The notes under the pieces are model-generated. The model was not told the origin of the DNA and searched no databases. It saw only the letters and a list, made by a program, of their open reading frames with translations. Shown in pieces: positions 1 through 8,108 of a stretch of DNA of 64,000 bases. The DNA is from JAWKHR01 sp041394725 (GTDB lineage Bacteria; Acidobacteriota; Vicinamibacteria; Vicinamibacterales; SCN-69-37), in assembly GCA_041394725.1 (NCBI GenBank), contig JAWKHR010000009.1, positions 62,001 through 126,000 on the forward strand, given 5' to 3'. How positions within the stretch are numbered: the stretch's first letter is position 1; each line of letters begins with the position of its first letter. Made by a program: the position numbers and the translations under genes.

Positions 1-1632
1 CCGTCGCGGACGGGCCTGGTCGTGTCGTCATCGGACATCGCGTCCGACACGGGGGCCGACGTCCTCGCGCGCGGTGGCAACGCCGTCGACGCGGCCGTCG
101 CCACGGCGTTCGCGCTGGCCGTCACCCACCCGTTCGCCGGCAACCTGGGCGGCGGCGGGTTCATGGTCGTGCGCACGCCGGCCGGTGAGGCGACCACGTT
201 CGACTACCGCGAGACCGCGCCGGGCAGGTCGACCCCGACGATGTATCTGGGCGCGGACGGGGAGATCGATCGCAGCCTGACCGCGACGGGCTACCTCGCG
301 CCGGGCGTGCCGGGCACGGTGCGCGGCATGGCGCTCGCGCACAAGCGGTTCGGCAGGCTCCCGTGGAAGGACGTCGTGCTGCCGGCGGCGAAGATCGCGA
401 CCGAGGGCTTCGTGATGTCGGCCTCGCTCGCGCGCAGCCTCAACGGCGAGCTGCGGCGGATGCAGCCGTACCCCGCGTCGGTCGCGGCCTACGGCAAGCC
501 CGGTGGCGGCGAATGGGCCGCGGGCGATCGCCTGGTCCTGCCGGATCTCGGGAAGACGCTGACGGCCATCGCCGGCGACGGTCCCGACGTCTTCTACACG
601 GGCTGGATCGCCGACCGCATCGCCGACGACATGGCGAAGCACGGCGGCCTGATCACGAAGGACGACCTGAAGGGCTACGAGGCGAAGGAGCGCGCGCCGA
701 TCCGCGGCACGTTCCTCGGCTACGAGATCATCTCGATGCCGCCGCCGAGCTCCGGCGGCATCGCGATCGTCGAGATGCTGCACATCCTGGAGGAGGAGAA
801 GATCCAGCGGCAGGCCTACGGGTCGGCCGAGGCGATCCACCTGATCACCGAGGCCATGCGGCGCGCCTACCTCGACCGCGCGCGCTACCTCGGCGACACC
901 GACTTCGTGGACGTGCCGGTCGGCATGCTGACGTCGGTCGAGCACGCGCGCGACCTGGCGAAGACGATCGACCCGGCGCACGCCTCGTCGAGCGCCGATC
1001 TGGGCAAGGACATCATCACCGCCCCGGCGCGCACCGAGCCCGACGACACCACGCACTTCTCGGTGCTCGACCGCGACGGCATGGCCGTGTCGAACACCTA
1101 CACGCTCGAGGGCGGCTACGGCTCGCACGTGGTCATCGCGGGCACCGGGGTCCTGCTCAACAACGAGATGGGCGACTTCAACAAGAAGCCGGGCACGACG
1201 AACCTGACCGGCGACATCGGCACGCCGCCCAACCTCATCGCGCCGGGCAAGCGGATGCTGAGCTCGATGTCGCCGACGATCGTGACGCGCGACGGCAAGG
1301 TCGCGCTCGTGACCGGGTCGCCCGGCGGTCGGACGATCATCAACACCGTGCTCAACGTGGTCCTCAACGTGACCGCATTCCGGATGACCGGCTACGAGGC
1401 CGTCCACGCGCCGCGGTCGCACCACCAGTGGCTGCCCGACCGGCTGTCGCTCGAGGAGAACGCCGTCTCGCCCGAAACGCTCGCCGCGCTCGAGGCGATG
1501 GGCCACGAGGTGCGCATGGGGGGCCGGCAGGGATCCGCGCAGACGATCTGGGTCCACCCGCTGACCGGCACGCCGTTCGGCGTCGCCGATTCGCGCGACG
1601 CCACCGCGAAGGCCAGCAAAGCCGGATCCTGA
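1..1632 (+). CDS. ggt: gamma-glutamyltransferase (5' end outside window)
   Basis: Gamma-glutamyltranspeptidase, an N-terminal-nucleophile hydrolase that cleaves itself into two subunits and transfers or hydrolyses gamma-glutamyl groups of glutathione-like compounds, normally in the periplasm. The frame is open from the first base, so the signal peptide and roughly the first 30 residues (family length about 550-590) lie outside; 543 residues are visible. Family blocks seen are RGGNAVDAAVATAF, NLGGGGFM, PPPSSGGIAI near base 740, and DDTTHFSV, where the first Thr of TTHF (codon 1048-1050) is the expected autoprocessing nucleophile. LLNNEMGDF, SSMSPTIV and GSPGGRTI follow. It reads toward the his operon but is separated from it by a 259-base leader with its own terminator. 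Family assignment is secure; the substrate is not shown. Confidence 0.95.
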   Translation, partial: PSRTGLVVSSSDIASDTGADVLARGGNAVDAAVATAFALAVTHPFAGNLGGGGFMVVRTPAGEATTFDYRETAPGRSTPTMYLGADGEIDRSLTATGYLAPGVPGTVRGMALAHKRFGRLPWKDVVLPAAKIATEGFVMSASLARSLNGELRRMQPYPASVAAYGKPGGGEWAAGDRLVLPDLGKTLTAIAGDGPDVFYTGWIADRIADDMAKHGGLITKDDLKGYEAKERAPIRGTFLGYEIISMPPPSSGGIAIVEMLHILEEEKIQRQAYGSAEAIHLITEAMRRAYLDRARYLGDTDFVDVPVGMLTSVEHARDLAKTIDPAHASSSADLGKDIITAPARTEPDDTTHFSVLDRDGMAVSNTYTLEGGYGSHVVIAGTGVLLNNEMGDFNKKPGTTNLTGDIGTPPNLIAPGKRMLSSMSPTIVTRDGKVALVTGSPGGRTIINTVLNVVLNVTAFRMTGYEAVHAPRSHHQWLPDRLSLEENAVSPETLAALEAMGHEVRMGGRQGSAQTIWVHPLTGTPFGVADSRDATAKASKAGS

Positions 1633-1687
1633 GGCCGGCGATGTCGCGCGCCCGGACCGGCGCCGATGCCGCCGGCGGGGACCGCAG

Positions 1688-1716
1688 TTGATCCGGCCAG
1701 CCATGTGCGATAGCCT
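1688..1716 (+). promoter_or_regulatory. candidate his operon promoter
   Basis: TTGATC at 1688-1693 and TAGCCT at 1711-1716 are separated by exactly 17 bases, a plausible sigma70-type pair with a good -35 and a weak -10. Initiation would fall near 1722-1724, only a few bases before the GTG of the leader peptide at 1726, so the leader peptide would be translated from an almost leaderless transcript; no Shine-Dalgarno sequence is visible before it. Inference from spacing and position only. Confidence 0.4.
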
Positions 1717-1725
1717 CGACGGGTC

Positions 1726-1794
1726 GTGATCATCCGGGTGCACCACGTCCATCGGCATCACCGTCAGCTGACGGGCCGGTGGCGTTGCGCCTGA
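1726..1794 (+). CDS. histidine-rich leader peptide of the his operon (22 codons)
   Basis: A short ORF starting with GTG at 1726 and ending in TGA at 1792-1794 encodes a peptide whose central part reads HHVHRHH: five histidines in seven residues, codons 1741-1761. The position directly upstream of hisI, followed by competing hairpins and a terminator, is the layout of a classical his attenuator, in which a ribosome stalling on His codons when charged tRNA-His is scarce prevents termination. An alternative in-frame GTG lies at 1738. A second mini-ORF (ATG 1703 to TGA 1729) overlaps the start as GTGA and may or may not matter. Too short for conservation to be judged here. Confidence 0.75.
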   Translation: MIIRVHHVHRHHRQLTGRWRCA

Positions 1795-1858
1795 ACGACG
1801 TTCTTCAACCGATAGACGTTCAGCAACCCCGCCGGATCCGGCGGGGTTTTGCTTTTCC
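1759..1858 (+). terminator. his operon attenuator: competing hairpins and Rho-independent terminator
   Basis: Bases 1825-1848 form a perfect 24-base palindrome (arms AACCCCGCCGGA and its complement) followed by TTTTGCTTTT, a strong intrinsic terminator before hisI. Upstream, 1776-1782 (CCGGTGG) can pair with 1829-1835 (CCGCCGG) inside the terminator's 5' arm, giving an antiterminator. The same 1777-1781 segment can instead pair with 1759-1763 (CACCG) at the end of the His codons. A further stem, CTGAACG 1791-1797 with CGTTCAG 1817-1823, fits between. These alternatives match the pause, antiterminator and terminator elements of attenuation. Pairings were read by eye; energies were not computed. 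Confidence 0.75.
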
Positions 1859-1891
1859 CGCCCGATCCGTCCGGGACACGAGGCTCCGGAC

Positions 1892-2212
1892 ATGGACTTT
1901 TCGAAACTCGACGGCCTGATCCCCGCCGTCATCCAGGACGCGGAAACCCGCGACGTCCTGATGGTCGGCTTCATGAATGCCGACGCGCTCGCCCGTACTC
2001 GCGCCACCGGCTACGTGACCTTCTACTCGCGCTCGCGCCGCACGCTCTGGACCAAGGGCGAGACGTCCGGCAACCGCCTGGCGGTCGTCTCGATGGCCGC
2101 CGACTGCGACGATGACACGCTGCTCGTCCAGGTCCGGCGCGAAGGCGCGGGCGTCGTGTGTCACACGGGGACGGTCAGCTGTTTCGACGGACCGGGGAGG
2201 GGCTCGTGCTGA
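1892..2212 (+). CDS. hisI: phosphoribosyl-AMP cyclohydrolase HisI
   Basis: Opens the ring of phosphoribosyl-AMP in the third step of histidine synthesis; a cytoplasmic zinc and magnesium enzyme. The 106-residue protein contains the family signatures GFMNADAL, FYSRSRRTLW followed by KGETSGN, DCDDDTLL (metal ligands) and the zinc-binding CHTGTVSCF near the C terminus. It ends there, so it is the monofunctional form: the HisE pyrophosphohydrolase domain that is often fused behind HisI is absent. First structural gene after the attenuator; its last bases overlap the hisG start by 7 bases, so the two are translationally coupled. Confidence 0.95.
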   Translation: MDFSKLDGLIPAVIQDAETRDVLMVGFMNADALARTRATGYVTFYSRSRRTLWTKGETSGNRLAVVSMAADCDDDTLLVQVRREGAGVVCHTGTVSCFDGPGRGSC

Positions 2213-3093
2213 AGCTCGGCCTGCCGAAGGGATCGCTCCAGGACGCCACCGTCCAGTTGTTCGCGCGCGCGGGCTTCCAGGTCTACGTCAGTCCGCGTTC
2301 GTACTTCCCGGCGATCGACGACCCGGAGATCGAGTGCATGCTGATCCGCGCGCAGGAGATGGCGCGATACGTCGGCGACGGCGTGCTCGACGCCGGGCTC
2401 ACCGGCCTCGACTGGATCGCCGAACACGCCGCCGGGCGGCCCGACGACCCGGATCCGGTCGTGCCCATCGCCGACCTCATCTACGCGAAGCAGAGCTTCG
2501 GCCGCGTGCGCTGGGTGCTCGCGGTCCCGGAAGACTCCCCGGCCCGGACCCCAGAGGACCTGCGGGGCAAGACGATCGCGACCGAACTGGTGCGCGCGAC
2601 CGAGGCGTACTTCCGCGCGCGCGACATCCCGGTGGACGTCGAGTTCTCCTGGGGCGCGACCGAGGTGAAGCCGCCGACGCTGGCCGACGCGATTGTCGAG
2701 GTGACCGAGACCGGCTCGTCGCTGCGCGCCAACCGGCTCCGGATCATCGACACCGTGCTCGAGTCGCACACCCGGCTCGTCGCCAACCCGGCGGCCGCGG
2801 CCGACCCGTGGAAGCGCGCCAAGATCGACAACCTCGCGCTGCTGCTGCAGGCCGCGATCCAGGCGCAGGGCCGGGTGGGCCTGATGCTCAACGCCCGGCA
2901 GGACGCGTTGCCGCGCGTCCTCGACCTGCTGCCAGCGCTCCAGCGCCCGACCGTGTCGCCGTTGAGCGATCCAGCGTGGGTCGCCGTGAACACCATCCTC
3001 GAGGAGAAGACCGTGCGCGACCTGATCCCCCGGCTCAAGGCCGAGGGCGCCACCGGCATCGTCGAGTACCCGCTCAACAAGATCGTGCTGTGA
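2206..3093 (+). CDS. hisG: ATP phosphoribosyltransferase HisG, long form
   Basis: Catalyses the first committed step, joining ATP and PRPP, and is the usual target of feedback inhibition by histidine. The GTG at 2206 is chosen because GGGGAGGGG at 2194-2202 precedes it and the product then begins LKLGLPKGSL, the normal HisG start; a longer in-frame extension to 2158 would only repeat the hisI coding region. At 295 residues it is the long form: an N-terminal periplasmic-binding-protein-like catalytic fold (with the PRPP-region segment around EVTETGSSLRANRL) plus a C-terminal regulatory domain of about 75 residues ending EYPLNKIVL. Long HisG does not need HisZ. The stop codon overlaps hisD as TGATG. 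Confidence 0.95.
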   Translation: MLKLGLPKGSLQDATVQLFARAGFQVYVSPRSYFPAIDDPEIECMLIRAQEMARYVGDGVLDAGLTGLDWIAEHAAGRPDDPDPVVPIADLIYAKQSFGRVRWVLAVPEDSPARTPEDLRGKTIATELVRATEAYFRARDIPVDVEFSWGATEVKPPTLADAIVEVTETGSSLRANRLRIIDTVLESHTRLVANPAAAADPWKRAKIDNLALLLQAAIQAQGRVGLMLNARQDALPRVLDLLPALQRPTVSPLSDPAWVAVNTILEEKTVRDLIPRLKAEGATGIVEYPLNKIVL

Positions 3094-4354
3094 TGCGCAT
3101 CATCCCGACCTCGAACTCGCGCGCGCTCGAGCGCGTGATCACCCGCAACGCGGTTCGCGACCCGAAGGTCGTCGCCGGCGCCGCGCGGATCGTCGCCGAC
3201 GTGCGCCGGCGTGGCGACGCGGCGCTGCGGACCTGGATGCGGCGGCTCGACGGCGTCGACCCGCCCTTCGCGCTCTCGCGCGCCGACCTGCGCGCCGGCT
3301 GGCAGGCGACACCACGCGAGGTCCGCCGCGCGATCCGCGCCGCCGCCGCGCGGATCCGCCGCGTCGCCGCGCTGCAGGTGCCCCGGCCGTTCCGCGTCTC
3401 GACCGCGACCGGCGTGCGCATCGAACAGCGCGCGCAGCCGATCGCCAGTGCCGGCTGCTACGTGCCGGGCGGCCGCCATCCGCTGCCGAGCACCGTGCTC
3501 ATGACCGTGATCCCGGCGCGCGTCGCGGGCGTGCCCGAGGTCACGGTGGCCTGCCCGAACCCGACGCCGGCCGTCCTGTGCGCGGCCGTCGAGGCGGGCG
3601 CCACCCGCGTGGTCCGCCTCGGCGGCGCGCAGGCCATCGCGGCGCTCGCCTACGGCACGCCGTCGGTCCGGCGCGTGGAGAAGATCGTCGGCCCGGGCAA
3701 CGCGTGGGTGGCCGCGGCCAAGCGGATCGTCGCGCCCGACTGCCCCATCGACTTCGATGCGGGGCCGAGCGAGGTCGTCGTCTGGTCCGACGCCGGCCGC
3801 CCCGAGTGGATCGCGGCGGACCTCATCGCGCAGGCCGAGCACGACCCGGACGCCCGCGCGATCCTCGTGACGACCTCGGACGCGCTCGCACGCCAGGTCC
3901 GCGTCGCGGTCAACCGGCGGATGCCCGACGACGGCCCCGCCCGGCGGCCCTCCGCGCCAACGGCGCGCTCATCGTCGCGCGCGACCGCGCCGAGGCGCGC
4001 GCGATCGCCGATCGCCTCGCGCCCGAGCATCTGGTCTGCGACGGCGCCGACGACGCGGCGGACGTGAGCGCGGCCGGCACGATCTTCGTCGGCGACTGGA
4101 GCGCGCAGGCCGCGGGCGACTACGCCACCGGATCCAACCACGTGCTGCCCACGGGCGGCGCCGCGCGCGCGAGCGGTGGCCTGAGCGCGGCCGACTTCAC
4201 CCGCAGCCGCACGATCCAGACCCTGTCGCGCGAGGGCCTGCGGGCGATCGGCCCCGACGCGATCACCCTGGCCGAGGCCGAGGGCCTCACCGCGCACGCC
4301 GCGTCGATCCGCGTCCGCCTCGACACGCTGCCTCCCCGGAGACCCCGACGATGA
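3093..4354 (+). CDS. hisD: histidinol dehydrogenase HisD, interrupted by a one-base frameshift
   Basis: Performs the last two oxidations, L-histidinol to histidine, with NAD and zinc. The first frame from ATG 3093 gives GGAQAIAALAYGT, KIVGPGNAWVAAAKR, DFDAGPSEVVVW and IAQAEHDPDA (zinc ligands Gln and His). Around 3934-3948 the homology jumps by one base into another frame that continues ALRANGALIV, LAPEHLVCDG (catalytic Glu-His), GDYATGSNHVLPTGG and AEGLTAHAASIR, ending at 4354. Adding one base near 3940 restores a continuous protein of about 420 residues, the normal length. Both halves are needed for activity, so this is either a sequencing or assembly deletion or a recent mutation. The second half overlaps hisC as ATGA. 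Confidence 0.9.
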
Positions 4355-5367
4355 GCTACCAGATCCCGCCCGCGCCGGCGTCCGGCCTGCGCCTGCACCT
4401 CAACGAGAACACCGGCGGCTGTTCGCCCGCGGTGATCGACGCGCTGCGGGCGCTCGGCACCACCGACGTCTCGCGGTACCCGGACGTGGCGCCCGCGCGG
4501 GCCCGCGCGGCCGAGTGGCTCGGCGTGCCGCCCGAGATGGTCCTGCTGACCAACGGCCTCGACGAGGGCCTGCACCTGGTCGCGCAGGCCGCGCGTCTGC
4601 GCGCGCCGGACGGCCGCGTGCTCATCCCCGAACCGGCATTCGAGATGTACGCCGCCGCGGCGTCGGCCGCGGGCCTCGGCATCGATCAGGTCATGCCGAC
4701 GGAGGATCTCGGATTCGATCTCGACGCGGTCCTCGCCGCGATCGGCCCGGCGACGAGCCTGATCCACCTCACCGATCCCAACAACCCGACCGGCGTCGGC
4801 CTGCCGGCCGGCGCGCTCGACGCGGTGGCCGCGGCCGCGCCGGGCGCGCTCGTCCTGATGGACGAGGCCTACGCCGACTTCAGCGGGCGGACGACGGCCG
4901 GCACGGCGCTCGAGTCACGGCCGCACGTCATCGTGGGCCGGACGTTCTCGAAGGGCCACGGGCTCGCCGGCCTGCGCGTCGGCGCGCTGGTCGCGCACCC
5001 GGAGACGATCGCGTCCCTGCGACGCCTGCAGCCGGCGTTCAGCGTGAACGTCTGCGCGCTCGCGGCCCTCCAGGCCGCGCTCGGCGACCCGGCACACCTC
5101 CAGGGCTACCTCGCCGACGTCGCGCGATCGCGGCGTCTCGTCGCCGGCGCCTGCGAGGCGCGCGGGTGGCGGACGTGGCCGAGCGAGACGAACTTCGTCT
5201 TCGTCCGCATCGGCGACGCGCTGCCGCAGGTGGTCGCGGCGCTCGCGCGCCAGGGTATCTTCATCCGCGACAAGTCGGCGGCGCCCGGCTGCGCCGGCTG
5301 CGCGCGCATCACGATCGGCACGGCCGACCAGACGCTGCGCCTGCTGGCGGCCCTGGAGGCCGCGTGA
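4351..5367 (+). CDS. hisC: histidinol-phosphate aminotransferase HisC
   Basis: Pyridoxal-phosphate aminotransferase of fold type I converting imidazole acetol phosphate to histidinol phosphate. 338 residues, with the N-terminal LHLNENTGG substrate loop, LTDPNNPTGVG, VLMDEAYADF (PLP ring Asp and Tyr) and RTFSKGHGLAGLRVGA, where the Lys of FSKGHG should bind PLP. ETNFVFV and a GCARITIGT segment with the phosphate-binding Arg follow. No signal peptide, unlike the two HisC-like proteins at 28.7-31.1 kb, so this is the biosynthetic copy. It overlaps hisD at its start (ATGA) and hisB at its end (GTGA). Confidence 0.93.
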   Translation: MSYQIPPAPASGLRLHLNENTGGCSPAVIDALRALGTTDVSRYPDVAPARARAAEWLGVPPEMVLLTNGLDEGLHLVAQAARLRAPDGRVLIPEPAFEMYAAAASAAGLGIDQVMPTEDLGFDLDAVLAAIGPATSLIHLTDPNNPTGVGLPAGALDAVAAAAPGALVLMDEAYADFSGRTTAGTALESRPHVIVGRTFSKGHGLAGLRVGALVAHPETIASLRRLQPAFSVNVCALAALQAALGDPAHLQGYLADVARSRRLVAGACEARGWRTWPSETNFVFVRIGDALPQVVAALARQGIFIRDKSAAPGCAGCARITIGTADQTLRLLAALEAA

Positions 5368-5954
5368 CCCGACGCGCGCGCATCGATCGGCGGACGACGG
5401 AGACGCACGTCCGGGTCCGGCTCGCGCTGGACGGCCGTGGCCGCTACGCGGTTGCCACCGGCGTGCGCTTCCTCGACCACATGCTGGAACTGGTCGCGCG
5501 GCACGGCGCGTTCGATCTCGATCTCCGCGCGCGGGGCGACCTGGACGTGGACGCGCACCACACGGTCGAAGACACCGGCATCGCGCTCGGCGAGGCGGTG
5601 GACCGCGCGGTCGGCTCGCGGCGCGGCATCAACCGCGCCGGGTACTTCGTCATGCCGATGGACGAGACGCTCGCCGTCGCCGCGATCGACCTGTCGGGCC
5701 GCGCGGCGACCGTGGTGGACCTGCGCGTGCGGGCCCGAAGGGTCGGCGACCTGCCGGTCGAACTGGTGCACGACTTCTTCGAGGGCTTCGCGCGGGCCGC
5801 ACGCGCGAACGTGCACCTGAAGGTGCTCTACGGGCGCTCGAGCCACCACCAGGTCGAGGCGATCTTCAAGGCGTTCGCGCGCGCCCTGCGCGTGGCGGTC
5901 GCGCGCGACCGGCGGATGCTCCGGGCGCTGCCGTCCACGAAAGGGCTGCTCTGA
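5364..5954 (+). CDS. hisB: imidazoleglycerol-phosphate dehydratase HisB
   Basis: Manganese-dependent dehydratase of step six. The 196-residue protein from GTG 5364 (overlapping the hisC stop) has both His-rich metal motifs of the family, FLDHMLELVARHG and DAHHTVEDTGIALGEA in the first half and ELVHDFFEGFA and SSHHQVEAIFKAFARAL in the second. It is the monofunctional form: no HAD-type histidinol-phosphatase domain precedes it. Its stop overlaps the hisH start as TGATG, consistent with coupled translation along the operon. Confidence 0.95.
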   Translation: MTRRARIDRRTTETHVRVRLALDGRGRYAVATGVRFLDHMLELVARHGAFDLDLRARGDLDVDAHHTVEDTGIALGEAVDRAVGSRRGINRAGYFVMPMDETLAVAAIDLSGRAATVVDLRVRARRVGDLPVELVHDFFEGFARAARANVHLKVLYGRSSHHQVEAIFKAFARALRVAVARDRRMLRALPSTKGLL

Positions 5955-6604
5955 TGGCCGCGCTCCCCGGCCCCGGTTCGGCTGGACCGGCGTGCGCCGT
6001 CGTGGACTACGGCGCCGGCAACCTCGCCTCGGTGCGTCGCGGACTCGCGGCGGCGGGAGCCGACGTGCGCGTGACGACGCAGCCCGGCGACCTCGACGCG
6101 GCCCGGCTCGTCGTGGTGCCGGGCGTCGGCCACTTCGCCGCCACGCGCGCGCTGGACGCGGGCTGGCGCGATGCCATCCGGCGCGCGATCGATCGCGGCG
6201 CGGTGCTGCTGGGCATCTGCCTCGGCATGCAGTGGCTCTTCGAGGGCAGCACCGAGGCCGACGACGTGCCCGGCCTCGGCCTGCTGGCCGGACGGTGCGA
6301 TCGGCTGCCCGGCGATGCCGCCTTCAAGGTCCCGCACGTCGGCTGGAACACGCTCGACGCCGCGCGCCCCGGCGCGGCGATGCTGGCGGGCCTCCGGCCG
6401 GGCGCCAGCGCGTACTTCACGCACGCGTTCGCCGCGCCCCCCGGCACCGACACCGTGGCGGTGACCACCCACGGCGTGACCTTCGCGTCGGCCGTGGAAC
6501 GGGGACGGGTCTTCGGCACGCAGTTCCACCCCGAGAAGTCCGGCGTGGCGGGCCGGCGGATGCTCGCGAACGTCGTGCGCCTCGCGGCGGACGGAGGTCG
6601 CTGA
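5954..6604 (+). CDS. hisH: imidazole glycerol phosphate synthase glutaminase subunit HisH
   Basis: Class I glutamine amidotransferase that supplies ammonia to HisF. 216 residues; VVDYGAGNLASVRRGL at the start, the nucleophile elbow GICLGMQWLF with the catalytic Cys, and the His-Glu pair in TQFHPEKSG near the C terminus. Partner hisF follows after one intervening base. A stretch of about 15 extra residues precedes the VVDYG core, so an internal start is possible, but the ATG overlapping the hisB stop fits the operon pattern. Confidence 0.95.
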   Translation: MAALPGPGSAGPACAVVDYGAGNLASVRRGLAAAGADVRVTTQPGDLDAARLVVVPGVGHFAATRALDAGWRDAIRRAIDRGAVLLGICLGMQWLFEGSTEADDVPGLGLLAGRCDRLPGDAAFKVPHVGWNTLDAARPGAAMLAGLRPGASAYFTHAFAAPPGTDTVAVTTHGVTFASAVERGRVFGTQFHPEKSGVAGRRMLANVVRLAADGGR

Positions 6605-6605
6605 C

Positions 6606-7373
6606 GTGCTGGCGCGGCGGCTCATCGCATGCCTCGACGTCCGCGACGGGCGCGTCGTCAAGGGTGTCAACTTCCGCGGCCTGCGCGACGCCGGCGACCC
6701 GGCGTCGCTCGCGCGCCGCTACGACGCCGAGGGCATCGACGAGCTCGTCGTCCTCGACGTGTCGGCGACGATCGACGGCCGGCGCGCCGCGCTCGACACG
6801 GTCCGCGCCGTGGCCGCCGAGCTGGCCATCCCGTTGACGGTCGGCGGCGGCATCCGGTCGGCCGACGACGCGCGGGCGCTGATGGACGCGGGCGCGGACA
6901 AGGTGAGCCTGAACAGCGCCGCACTCGCCGACCCGTCGGTGCTCACGACGCTGGCGCGCCGATACGGCAGCCAGGCCGTGGTCATCGCGATCGACGCGCG
7001 CGCCGAAGGTGCGGGCTGGGCCGTGCTCGCACGCAGCGCCACGGCGGAGGCGCGGCGCGAGGCGATCGACTGGGCGCGCGAGGCCGTGGCCCGTGGCGCC
7101 GGCGAAGTTCTGCTGACCTCGATCGATCGCGACGGCACGCGGCAGGGCTTCGACTGCGCGCTGACCGCGGCGGTAGCCGACGCGGTCCCGGTGCCGGTCA
7201 TCGCGTCGGGCGGCGCGGGCACGCCGGCGCATTTCGTGGACGTCTTCACCCGGGGCGGCGCCGATGCCGCGCTCGCCGCGTCCGTCTTCCACGACGCGGA
7301 GCACGCCGTCCGCGACCTCAAGCACGAGCTGGCCGCGCACGGCATCCCCGTCCGGCTCGACTGGGAAGGGTGA
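6606..7373 (+). CDS. hisF: imidazole glycerol phosphate synthase cyclase subunit HisF
   Basis: TIM-barrel cyclase forming imidazole glycerol phosphate and AICAR from PRFAR and ammonia delivered by HisH. 255 residues from a GTG preceded by GGAGG. It carries the catalytic aspartates in IACLDVRDGR and VIAIDARA, the phosphate loops TVGGGIRSADDA and ASGGAGTPAHF, and the TSIDRDGTRQGFD segment. Placed directly after hisH, its complex partner, and its stop overlaps hisA. Confidence 0.95.
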   Translation: MLARRLIACLDVRDGRVVKGVNFRGLRDAGDPASLARRYDAEGIDELVVLDVSATIDGRRAALDTVRAVAAELAIPLTVGGGIRSADDARALMDAGADKVSLNSAALADPSVLTTLARRYGSQAVVIAIDARAEGAGWAVLARSATAEARREAIDWAREAVARGAGEVLLTSIDRDGTRQGFDCALTAAVADAVPVPVIASGGAGTPAHFVDVFTRGGADAALAASVFHDAEHAVRDLKHELAAHGIPVRLDWEG

Positions 7374-8083
7374 TGCTGATTCCCTCCATCGACCTGCAGG
7401 GCGGGCGCGTCGTGCAGCTCGAGCAGGGCGAGCGCCTGCGCGTCGCCGACGCCGATCTCGATCGCTGGGTCGCGCGGTTCCGCGACTTCCCGCTCGTGCA
7501 GGTCATCGACCTCGACGCCGCGACGGGGCGCGGCTCGAACGCGGCCATCGTCGGCGACCTGTGCCGGCGGCTGCCCTGCCAGGTCGGCGGCGGGCTGCGC
7601 GATCCGGAGCGGGCGCGCGCCGCGATGGACGCGGGGGCGCGACGCGTCATCATCGGGTCGGCGCTGTTCGACGCCTCCGGCGCGCGGCCCGATCGCGCGC
7701 GCGCGTTCGCCGACGCCCTCGGCCGCGACGCGGTCGTGGCCGCGGTGGATGCCCGGGGCGGGCGCGTCGTCGTCCACGGGTGGCGCACGGTCACGCCCGT
7801 CACGCCGGCGGAGGCCGTCGCGGCACTCGCACCGCATGCCGGCGCCTTCCTGTACACGCACGTGGACGGCGAGGGGCTCATGCGAGGCCTCGATCTGGAC
7901 GCGGTGCGCGCGGTCCGCGCCGCCACCACGCGACCGCTGATTGCCGCCGGCGGAATCCGCGATCTGGCCGAGGTCGAGGCGCTCGACCGCGACGGTATCG
8001 ACGCCGTGGTCGGCATGGCGATCTACACGGGCCGGCTCGACCCGCGCCCCCCGGGCAACACCAGCGCGCGCCCTCCCGTCTAA
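7373..8083 (+). CDS. hisA: ProFAR isomerase HisA
   Basis: TIM-barrel Amadori isomerase converting ProFAR to PRFAR, homologous to HisF. The ATG at 7373 overlaps the hisF stop as TGATG and is preceded by GGAAGGG; an in-frame GTG sits one codon earlier. Markers are LIPSIDLQGGRVVQLEQG, VQVIDLDAATG, CQVGGGLRD, YTHVDGEGLMRGLD (catalytic Asp) and IAAGGIRDLAEVEAL. At 236 residues it is complete. Last his gene of the operon; a DUF4097 gene follows after 25 bases with its own strong ribosome-binding site, so read-through is possible. Confidence 0.93.
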   Translation: MLIPSIDLQGGRVVQLEQGERLRVADADLDRWVARFRDFPLVQVIDLDAATGRGSNAAIVGDLCRRLPCQVGGGLRDPERARAAMDAGARRVIIGSALFDASGARPDRARAFADALGRDAVVAAVDARGGRVVVHGWRTVTPVTPAEAVAALAPHAGAFLYTHVDGEGLMRGLDLDAVRAVRAATTRPLIAAGGIRDLAEVEALDRDGIDAVVGMAIYTGRLDPRPPGNTSARPPV

Positions 8084-8108
8084 GCCCTCAGGAACGACAG
8101 GAGGCCAG

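Noticed and set aside
1703..1729. Mini-ORF MCDSLDGS overlapping the his leader peptide start as GTGA
   Set aside because: No ribosome-binding site and no His codons; mentioned only as a possible coupling element, not counted as a gene.
28..2007. Very long open frames antisense to ggt, and similarly antisense to the his genes and the permeases
   Set aside because: In GC-rich DNA the antisense and shifted frames stay open by chance; they are Arg/Ala/Gly/Pro-rich, lack family motifs and have no ribosome site, while the sense frames hold clear motifs.
2158..2205. Longer hisG start at 2158
   Set aside because: It would duplicate the hisI coding region, has no ribosome site of its own, and the product begins at the normal HisG N terminus only from GTG 2206.
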